From assembly GCA_016617855.1 (NCBI GenBank), contig JAECUM010003705.1, positions 62,001 to 126,000 on the forward strand: a DNA stretch of 64,000 bases. The letters run 5' to 3'. Position 1 is the first letter of the stretch, and every line of letters begins with the position of its first letter. The stretch is from Megalonaias nervosa. Its lineage: Eukaryota > Mollusca > Bivalvia > Unionida > Unionidae. The notes beneath the pieces are model-generated. The model was not told where the DNA came from, ran no database searches, and saw nothing but the letters and a program-made list of their open reading frames with translations. The position numbers and the translations under genes were made by a program. Of this stretch, positions 40,401 through 52,082 are shown one piece after another.

Positions 40401-43400
40401 AATACATTAAAACACTCCTCAAGAATAAGACGGAGTTAATCCGTGTTTATAAATCCAGAGATTTTTTGCTAACAATCAGCAAATGACTAGTCCAGAAGTT
40501 TACACCTCTTATGTTGGTGATCAGACCTATTATAATTACATATCTAGTTTTTGAAAAGGTATGAATTTGTTACATGGTGTGCCGATTTTGGTCAAAAAGT
40601 TGACATACATTTGCAGTGTAACATATTTTCGAGCTTTCAAAATGACATCAGTTCCAGTTCTGATTACATGCATGACACACTCAGTTCAAAGCTCAATTTC
40701 AGTAAAACTGCATCAGCTAAAATTCTCACTTTTAACACTTTTCTAGCTCCAATAATTTGATGTAATTAATAGCTTTAAAATAAATTGCTATCAAAATCAC
40801 CAGCCAGTAAGCCTATTTGCCGAACTGAATCATCTAATATGACCCATGCCAGGATTTGGCCTTTACGATTGTCTAGGTAGCCCATATTTTAAACGTGCAT
40901 TTGTAAAACTTCCTCGATGCAGGGTTCGAACTATGACAGAATGTCTTGTCCAGGACCCAATGTGACAATTAAACTTATTGAAGGGAAAGAGTGTTAATGA
41001 CATCATGTGAAAGGGAACAATGAAAATTTAAGACTTTTTCCAGACTTTTTAGTCCTTTTTGAAAATTTTTTCCAGACCTTTTCAAGGCCTGGAAAAGCAA
41101 TTTTCAAATTTAAGACTTTTTCCAGAATTCCAGACCCGCGTGGGAACCCTGCCTGTTATAAGATGTGTGGAAATTAAAGACGTGATAAAAATTACAAGCA
41201 ACTTTTTATTACTTAATTTTTATTTTCTTTTTAATGTACCAAAAAAGCATAATCCATATACAGACAAGCACAAGATATAATAAGCTGAAAATACATAATA
41301 ATTACACCAAAAATGTAATGCTGGTAGGTATGAGTAACCCACTTTTTATGACTCGACACCAACTCTTTGAAGGAAGCCAACTTCTAACCAATGCTGTGAA
41401 GCAACTCTATTGTACATTACTTTTGTAACCCATGCTATGAAGTAACCTTACTGTTTATGACTTGTAACGCATGCTGTGAAGCAACTGACTTGTTATTACT
41501 TGTAACCCATGCTGTTAAGTAACCCCATTTTATATCTGACTTGTAACCATGCTGTGAAGTAACCACACTGTTGATGACTTGCAAAATTATCAGCACAAAA
41601 GCAGTTTCACCAATCTATGTCATAAGCATACAGAGAGCTTCTGGCGTCTTGATAGTTGCCTTGTGTGACAGCCAATCACTGCTATTGGTCAACATATAAA
41701 TCAGAACTGCCAGAACAAGAAAATCACCTCAGATTAATAGCTACTGCTTCAGTATGTTTGGTGTGCTACATCATTTTCACAAGATATTACTTATAGCATT
41801 TATGGGCAAAAATTTCCTTTGAATAAGAAGCTACCATCTTGAAAATGCCAGATTCGAGTTCAATTTGTTTTGCCTCTAATTTTGCTATAACCAATGTCTT
41901 ACCAAAAAAATTAGGTCCACCAAATGGCACGAAAGTAGTCGCTACTTACCTCAACTAAAAACTACTGACAGTGTGAATGATTTTTTTCCGAACACTTTAC
42001 ACAATTTTTTCAATATGACAGAGGCTGAGATTCAAAGCTAAGGCAGAAACACCTGCAGTGATCCAAATGCTTGTGATATAGAATGGTGAAATTGAGAACT
42101 TTAACACAGAAGGTATCTTGATGTGAATGATACTGCTGCCAGCAAAAAATGATATGCATGTCCTGACATCTGCTAAATGCAAGTTCAACAATAGGTGTAC
42201 AAATGTTAAGGAAATGAGACCTTTAGAATTTTGACGAATTCCTTGCCAAGCTCTTGATCTTGCTTAACAGCGAAACTGATATGGAGAATGATTGTTCCCT
42301 CTGTATGACGTAAAGTCTCCACATGGCTCTGTTCATCATCTAATAAGTCCTCACTGTAAGTAAACAACAAACATTCAGCAGGATACAGTGTCCTGTGTGT
42401 AAATGGTATAATGATGATGCAGACAAGGCACCAGGCCAGATTCCCAAAATTTGTTGAGCAAAACACTCAGTTTAAAAGCCTTAACACAGATGTGATACTT
42501 AAGGTATGTCTACATCATTGAAATTTAGAAGAGATATATGGCACAAGAAGTTTTAAAGTTCTGTGATCCTAGTTTTATTGTAATTAAAATTACAGACTGT
42601 CAATTTCTTGGATGTGGCCTTGAACTTGAGTATCTGGCTCAAAAGGTTTAGAGAATACCAGGCCTGGAATTGAGGCATATCAGTGTAGAAAGTTTAGGAA
42701 TATGATAAAAGTACAGTGAAACCCTGCCATATAGCACACTTCATTATAGCAAAAATTCAGAGACAACATGACTGTGGCATGGCTCCCAACATTTCACATA
42801 TATTTTTTTTTGTACACAAAAAATAATGTGTAAAAAGTTCAGTCATTTTGGGGAAGAGATCATGTATGAATCTGAATATAACACAATCATGGATCCCAAA
42901 ATTTACAATAATTTCACCAATTTCTTTAAGTTTTGTGCCAAGATGTGCTGTATTCTTGAAGAAAAAAAGAGACTTGCATCTTTCTTTATATAAAATAGTT
43001 GTTAAACATTTCTATTTTCAATTTCATTTCAAATATACCAGTAGTCACTCTCTGTACTTTGATTTTAGTTTATTTCTGAAAGATGTCAGCTCATAAGTGT
43101 TAATCTTATTATTATTGACCCATAACAATAAAGCCATTAAGTTTTATTTATGTTTGACTTCAATGCATTCTGTGTACAATCGTTGCTCAAACCACTGGAT
43201 AACGGTAAACAGAGATATAAAGCTTTTACTTTAAATGAGAAACTTGAGACCTTGGACAAGATTAAGCCCTGTGTATAACAAATATAAACAGCTCAAGATT
43301 TAGGTGTTCATGAGCTGACCATCTGAGGATGGAAAAGCAACTGAAAATCATTAAGATTTTCAAAAGCAATAAAATATTCTGATCTGCAGCAGAGAAATTC

Positions 43401-44416
43401 TAGCAGTATGAAATTTATACAGATAACATTTATTGATCTTGGGATGTACCTGTGCATCCATATTGAACCATAAATGTGCTTCATCTTTTCTTAAGTAAGT
43501 TTGCTATACATAATGATCTGTGACAAAACTGCTAAATATTACACTTCTGTATTCATATTTTCGATGGAATTATTATAGATTCACTCTCACACATGCAATG
43601 AGATCATTTGGTGAGTACATGGTGTTCATAATGTCACCATTCAAGTTATACATTAGATATGAACATATATGTACCAAATCGTGTTTCTCTGAATAATGTA
43701 AAATAGTACATAAGCAATCTCTTATCTTTTCGCTACAAGTATATTTCTTGTTCAATATTCATTGATTTAAGATGGTAACTGTGCCAATGAAGCACACAGT
43801 TTTGCACAGACTTTTATTAACCATGCCATTTTTTGGTGCTTGCAGTATTTTCTTCAACTAACTGACTTGGTTGGTTACAGCATTATTTGGTACATAGCAT
43901 GACAACATTTGGTGGACCCTGACCATTGTGTAATAATGGAGTTACACTGTAACAGCTGTCTTGAGAAACCACACATTTTGACAACAAAATCGGTTGCTTC
44001 AGGCAGGTGCTCTCTTTTAACAAGTTTGTGCAAAGGACCAGTTTCAAGGGTCGAAATTCAACAATGTTTACGAAGGAAAAATCACTGTATATATATTCCT
44101 TATTCATTGTCCTGGTTAAAAATATTGCACGCATTAATCTGAAAAAATGTTATATAGAAATATGGATATAAATCTCTCATAAAACATTCAGATTTCTTTT
44201 TGAAGATCACATGTACATGTATTAGCATATGAACGGCAAAAATTAACCCAGGTGATATATATTTATCCTGTCTATAAGTTAACTTCACTTCTTTCTATTA
44301 CATTCATTCTATCTTCCAGTATTAAAAGTTTTCTTTTTTTACTGGATGCTCAATCATTATTACTGAGGTATTAATTTTATCATTGATAAATTACAAAAAT
44401 GGCTGTAGCAGTTCTG

Positions 44417-44451
<35 letters not shown>

Positions 44452-47400
44452 TCCATACTAATGAATGAAATAAAAATCCATAATTAACAAATACAGAAAC
44501 AGAAGAAATTAATTTAGAGGCAACAGCCAAAGGTTTAATTCACAGATGACATATATGGATTAACAATATAAGCAAAGGGTGTAATTAGCTGCACTAAGGT
44601 GAACAGATGACAGATTTCATTCAACCATGGTGTTATGGATCAACTCTAAAGACAAATGATGTACTTGATCACTACAATGAAGACTTCTCTAAAGAGATCT
44701 CTCATTATGACATCGTCACTGTGCAAGTTTTAACAAAAGACAATACAACCATTTGCTGTGACTGTATATGGCCAATACTATTTTCTTTGAAGAAAGAAGT
44801 TAATTTCAAGGAGTATTTACATGACTTGGGCATTACAACAGCAGTTAGTGACGTGCTTTAGTGTGATTTACAGTCTGTAACACATGATACTACCTGCAAG
44901 ACCAGTAAAATTTATGAAACCAGTAGCCAGCTACAGCCTTTACATTTTAAGTGGTTGTGGTTACAAATGATTAAATAAAAGTCAGTGTTGCCTGTTTTTG
45001 CGATACAGTCGTTCTAGTAGTACAAAACAATCTGCACTTTCCCTGTGGACCCTCTGAAGTAATCATTTTTACAAAGAATTAAAACAAAGTCAGTTGTGTT
45101 TATATCTGTTTTTGCAATGTTACTGTTCATAGCCATGTCAAAATGCCAAACATTCATGGCTGTTAGTTGCATTCTGCAGGTGGTTGCTCGGATCAGTGCA
45201 TTTAAATGATACAATTGATCCATGGATTATGATAGTGATCGTAAATGAGAGGTGGTCACTGATAGCAGAGGTCACTCAAGACAGGCACTGTACCAGTTTC
45301 AGTTAAATACAGCCACTTACACTTAAGATAAATGACTTTCAAAACTTTAACACATGACCATAATATTATTGATGATGACAACTAGGTCCATAACCACAAT
45401 AACCACTTTCATTTAGGACCAACTATACAATATAAGAAGTCTTTTAACGAAAACCCAATGAGCAGCACCATTTTCATTTAGGATGAACTAGATGCTGGGA
45501 TAAATCTGTGTATAAAGTTTCATGGCAATCCTCAAAATAGCTTAGGAGCAGTAACAATAACAAACTTGAGCTACCAGACAGATGATGGGCTACAGATAAT
45601 CCATGGTTTGTGACATCTTCAATGGGCTTAAGATAACAACAAAAACTTCCATATCTGGTAATCAACAAAAAAACAACTAATTCACCATATGCACCACAAT
45701 GGAGGTGGGAAACACTGATATTTGTCCCAAAAAAATGGAATAGCTTAAAGCTATTGTAATAATAAAAATCCCATGCCTTCATTTCTGAACTATAATTTGT
45801 TTCGATTAAAAATACTACATAAAATACAGTGAAGAGAGAATCCTCCATTAGTGTTCATCAGTTGACTCACCTCAGGTTCAGGGCTCAAGATTTACCTGTA
45901 GATCCGTAAAAAGTTATTTTCAATGTCAACTAATGTACAAATGGTGGGAGGTGGAGGGGGACACTAGATAATTCATTTTGTTTTTATATGTAGGTAAAGT
46001 GCCCTGCTGAAGACACATAATAGCTGTCAACAACCTGGTCTGATCCAATTGTAGGATCTGATCCTGCATCCTTCCAATCATAAGTCTAACACTCTAAGCA
46101 CTGAGACACTGCAGCTCCTGTCTCTTTAGTTGTCTATCTAGTACAACATGCAGAGAGCACATCACGACTATTATGCATACCAAAACCTGCAGGGGTCACA
46201 CAAGATATCATTCTAATGTAAGAATTAAAATTAATTATGATTTCATTTGAAACTTAAACAATTTAATTTATATTTTATTAATTTAATGATATTTAAGAAA
46301 GAGTAGAGAAAGAGAACACCATGTAAAATGGTTTTACCAAATACTACTTACAGATATGTATATGTGTGTGTTTGTGTGTCTATAGGACCGAATTTTTTCT
46401 GCTATTGTTAAGGCACAAGATTAATTTTATAGTTTGTATGGACAGAGATGGGCAACTCCCAATACGCAATCGAAAATGAGTTCCCTGTTTACTTGGACCA
46501 TACCAAATTGCAGATACAAAATATACAAAAAAGCTATTTTTTACCCTATATTGTAACATCCTAGTTGTAAACCAACTTTGCGCACGTATATCCTAAGGAA
46601 AAATGATAAACATCTGTGTCGCCCTTAACATGTATTGCAAACCCAGTTCCCTCAATTATCTAAAACTTGAAAATACATATATATGAGACAGAAAAGAGGT
46701 TAAAAACCACCTGACCAAAAAAATTAAAACTGTCCACCTTTCCCACTTGTGTCAAGGTCTTCAAGCATGTAAAGTATGAGAATAGCCAATACCAATGGTC
46801 TGCCCTGGTGAAGAAAGACTTGCTTTCAGCTAGCAAATTGACAAAACTAACCACTCGAATGACTTTAATAGCTGTCCTCAGCAAAGACTTTTATTAACCA
46901 GATTATTATCAATGGGTGGGTACCCGAGTACCTGGATACTCATTGGCATCTTTAATGACATTGTACTGCTATCATAGGTTAGATCTAGTGTGCAGTAAAG
47001 GCTAATTTGAGAGACATCTGCTATGCAGTCACATGCCAATTACAACCAAAATCATCAGCCAAAGATTGATTTTACTGTATAAATGCACTGGCATAAGCTG
47101 CCACTTGCTAAAGGTAACCAGTGATCAACATCTTTCTTGAACAATGTTTCAACACTGCTACGAACAACTGTATTGCAGAAACCAGATATAAACACTACAA
47201 ACCTTTATTTAATCCTTTATAACCATCATTTCTGACTAGAGTCTGCTGGTGTAGTGCAGATTGTTCCAAACCAAGATAAAAGAGGGAAAAAGTTTAACCT
47301 GATTACTGGTTTCATTAGATTTATAAGGTAAATTTGTATGCCACAGAGTGTAAACCAGACTTATGTACATGTCACAAACTGTGCCTGTAGTGCCATGGTG

Positions 47401-50400
47401 ATCAAAATTCCTATTACAATTAACCATTCCATCTTTAATAGATTAGCAATCATGGATGCACACAGTCAATTTAAATTTTTCATATTGCTTATTTGTTGTA
47501 GAAACACACAATGCTGATAACGTTGTAAGGAAATATTTTCTCACCCTGCTTTATATTCACAGTATGATAGGTCTGTGGAGTTACAATATGTAATTGCTGG
47601 GGATGAATGAGGTAAAGACAATGTAACTGCTAATTTCACCCTCTGCTACTGTTGGCATAGATAGATGGTTTCATTGCTTTAAGTTTGTCAAGGTGGGTTA
47701 TACTAAGTGTGAGCAGAAGTAATTTGGAAAGGATTAAATTCATTCACTGATTATGGATGGGTTACTAGACAGCCCAATCAGCATAAAATAATAAACATTA
47801 CTTTTAATCTCTCCACAAGGCATGTTCTGATTCAGTGCTTAAAGTTGTCGAGATGGATTAGTCTATACTGTGTATAATCAAAAGTAATTTGGACAGGATT
47901 AAAGATGTTAATTGATTATGGATGGACTATGCAAGAACTCAAGTGACATAAAACTGGGTCTGTTTGACATTTTGGTGTTAAAAGTTTGTTGAGATATCTA
48001 TGTGTGCCAATGTCAAAACATCAATATCCAAGCAACCGAAATATCAGAAAATCCAATGACTAAAGTCTGATCGTAAAATTCACTGCAAAGTTTAGTTGGG
48101 GATAGGAGTGGTAACAAACATTACTACTGACATCACTGTTTAACAATGTGTTCCCAGAGCGAACTAATAATAAGGACAGATTTATGACAATACATTTTTG
48201 TTAACTTTACATATCAAATGGGGAACTTAAGAAGATAACCTTTGTCTTGAACATGTACAGATGACATATCATTGATGGCATGCTAGTACAATATGACACT
48301 AGACTGGGCTCAATATGGAACTGACTACAGGATAACCAGTCAATTTGACCGATCTGATCATTTGACTGCTTGGATTGACTACGCAAATATGTTTAAGGCA
48401 AGCACTCATATGATTCATACTGCAACATTCCTCGATTGAGGTTTTCCACCTCCTCTGAAAATTCCTGTAAGAACCCAGTCAAATGAACTCCTGACCAGCT
48501 TAAGTATGACTCAGCTATGTATCATTCCCACAGCAGCAGCAGGTGTTGCCCATAACTTTGATCAATTACTATAAAATCAAGACCTTTCCTGGTTGAGAAC
48601 AAATCTATTTTTTCTCCTGATTTCCCCATAACATAATAAGTCTGGTACATGTACTTATGCACATACATACAGACATATATACATACATACATACATATAT
48701 TCATGCATACATACATACATACATAAACACACACAAGAATAACAAATTATAGCTTACCTACATTCTTGTTGTTGGCTTGGTTTATGTGTCTTATCCATCT
48801 CAACAAAGTGACTGATGATTCCTTCCAGGACTTTTCTCTTGTGTCCCTATATGTAGAATATATCAACAGTAGGACATTGGGAAGTAAATAAAGAAAATTT
48901 GAATTGGAAGAAAAGCTGATTGTATAATGTTGGTTTGTTTTTGTGGGTTTTAACGACACTTTTTTAACACAATACTGGCTATATCAAGCAGAAGAAATGG
49001 AAGCAAACTTCCTTTCCCAAGGACACACCAGGTAACTGACCTCGGGCTGATATTAAACCTACAACCCTTAGATTACGAGTCCAATGCTCCACCAACTGAG
49101 TTACTATGGCTCTCTGATTGTATTATGATAAAGCCTCAGCAATGGTTAACCTTTATAGCAAAATTCTTTAAGCCCATTCAACAAACTGAATTTAGTCCAA
49201 GTTTCCATCATCTTTACTTTTAAAAGCAATCTCTCATATCCATCCAGTTTCAAGTTTACCACACACCCTCATATCCCTATACACAATTAATATTCCTTTA
49301 CAGCCAAATTTATACAAACCCTCAACCGACTAGTTGCGAGGTAGCATCACTGACAAAAAAAAATATGTAACAAACCATAGACACTTTCTCTAGCTGTTTT
49401 CAAAATTTCATATTATCTGATGCCTACAAATGAGCACATTCTGCAACATACAACATATACACAATAGATCTAAGCTCCAGGGTAACAGTGTCGTACTTAG
49501 AGAATGGGTTGTGGGTTTCCCACTGATTTTTTGTTAGAGTTCCCCCAAACTTTGACCCAGTATGCCCCTTGGGCACAGTTTTTCATCTATTATGGTTCTG
49601 AGAAACAAAATCTCAAAATCCCCTTGGTGTCAATCAATTTAGAAAACATATGTAAATTGAGAAACTTGTACATACTGAATTCCATGTCCTACGTCGCTTG
49701 TCAATGTTCACGTAAGCATGGATAGATATAAATGGTATAGGAGTGGCCTATTTACGATGTTATCCTTTTTAGGAAATATCATAATCAGCACATGCATATA
49801 CGGTTTAAGAATGTAATTACTGCCAAGAGGGATGTTGAAAATTAATCAAAACTGATACACTTCAATATTTGCATGATCAAATGTGTCTGTATAACAGCAT
49901 AAAGCAAACAAATAGTGCGTCGGTGAATACTAGCTCAGAAGGATATATGCAATTCATGAATATTTGCCAATTACTTGAGCATCCTTAACAAAAACGGATT
50001 CATCAAGCAGAAAGCACGTCAATGCGGTAATCATGTGATACATCAATCACGTGCTCATGAAGACAGTGACAGGTTTCTGTTCTCTTAAGTGTTAAGAGTT
50101 CTGTGTACTTTTGTTCTTTTACAAACAGTATGTGACTTTCATTTAATATTTTAGAACTTTTGTACAATACCCCTGGAAAGGGGTTAATTATCGACATCAT
50201 GTGACTCTTGAACCTCTCAGAGTCATGGACATGGCGATTTTGAGATTTGTGTAGCCATGAGACTAGCAATGCAAATGTACCAGGTCCAATTCCAGTGCTG
50301 TAATTCTGTCTTGTCTGTCAGTGAGTTAAAGAAATAGTCATTCATAATACTCGCAATGACTCAATGTAACATCATTTAAGTTTGATAGGCATGCTGGTAA

Positions 50401-52040
50401 GCGGTTATCCTAAGCCACCGCTGCAATGTGGCAGTGAATTACAAGTTTTCATTAAGCAGTTGATTCTGATCCTACACCTCAATAAATGTTCAAATTTCAC
50501 AAATAGGGTGAGAGGAAACTGTCTAGGTAAGCAATATGAAAGAGAGACATTTCATTTGTTTCACAGGATGATTTAGTTTCACATGGCAATGATAAAATTC
50601 AGATGATTCTTGATCACTATGGTACTGTGAAAACAGTGGGACAATTTCAATATCAGTCAGTACTGGATGCCAAATTGGCGCTTGAGGAATGGCAATTTGT
50701 GAAAAAAGTAATCAAAGATGGTAACTATGCTAGGTACAGTTTTCCAGCCCTATGGAGAATACCTGAAGCCAATCATGCTTCAAGCTTATTATCTGGTGGC
50801 CTGCAAAATGATTGGCATCACAAGGTGTCATGAGAGATAACAAAGGTGGTGCAACCCTTGGGACATCGAAGATGCCCTCATGCGGCCTCAGGTTAGTTTG
50901 AGTTTGAGACCCCTGTGATAGACCATCTTCAAGCAGAGCAGAGATTGTCACTCCCAAGAGGGTCTCTTCAGTCACAAAAAGAACTGTTCATCAACTGACT
51001 GACTTCCTCAGAGTGCAAACCCATAAGCGCACCTTATTTCATCATGATACTGTATTTCATGTATTTTTTCGTACCATTTAATTTTTCGTACACAATCCAG
51101 TTATCAAAATAATAATTATTTAAATGTATCATAATTTTTCGTACATATCACTTTGTATTATTTGAAAAATTAATTAAATTATCGGACATAAAATTTCCAC
51201 TAAGAAGATTTACGTTTGCAGAAAATATTGAAAATACCGTATTCCCATTTTGTTTTTAAAAAAATTAATGATTAATTGTTGGTGAGAAAATATAATAACA
51301 AGTAATGCATGTCATCGCTTGTCCTTATAACATCTGCTATATGAACAATGGCTTCAATAGCACATTGACAGACTTTCATTTCCCTAAAGTGAGCCTCATT
51401 TCCCTACTGGCAGCCTCGCTGACTTGACCTCTTCAGTCGATTCTTGCCCTCAGTCTGGTTTGAACTGGAATAACCAAAGCGCTAAGCATGTTTAATTACC
51501 GTGTAAATAACACTGTATAGCCATGTGGTTGTTGTGACAATGTACATCGTAATTAAAACAAGAATGAACTGTTGATTTAGTGGTGTTTATTCCTAATGGA
51601 ATATTGTAGGGTCGTAATACATGAGGATTATCCCAATTGTCAGGTAACTGAAAATAGTCTTTTTTTCTCTTTGCAAAAGCTACAAAAAAAAACTACACTG
51701 AATAAATACAGTCTTGTACACTGAAAAAATTTTGTTTGATTCATCTCTCTGGCGCGCATGCACACACACATGCACGTGCACACTCACGCGCATTAACTTA
51801 AACGTTGATTTCAAGTTCTTTATTTTTTATTGCAATTTGATAATGAGATTATTGTTGCAGTAAAAGTACAACTTGCACTTAATTTCTTGACGATGTGGGG
51901 TTGTATCGTTGCATACAATTTACCAATAAATAATACCCATAACTTATACATGTTCAAACCATCTTGATCATTTTGCCAATATTACACAACATAACAGCTA
52001 CGTATGTTCTAAATGCAGACGAGCTTGCAAACTGAGACAT

Positions 52041-52082
<42 letters not shown>

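Larger units (their letters stand above)
38560..41151 (-). mobile_element. Second hAT-like transposon
   Basis: The left end is CAGAGTTCCTGCCACAAA and the inverted right end CAGGGTTCCCACGCGGGT; both continue with Lys-like attaagacttt/ccagacc stretches. The interior 39160-40970 aligns in order with 13830-14810 of the first hAT element, including the dimerisation region and a later 'gtagcccat-tttaaac' block. No clean 8-bp duplication is visible (ttataa occurs on both sides). It interrupts the older dispersed repeat. Confidence 0.6.

Noticed and set aside
38552..41161. TTATAA as a target duplication of the second hAT-like element
   Set aside because: It is six rather than eight bases and is offset by four bases from the right end, so it may be coincidence in AT-rich DNA.
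45474..45848. 124-codon minus-strand membrane-like protein
   Set aside because: It overlaps a dispersed repeat and is low-complexity at Ser/Leu; no family features.
48522..48734. Cys/Met/Tyr/Val-rich minus-strand protein
   Set aside because: It is the translation of the (ACAT)n microsatellite.
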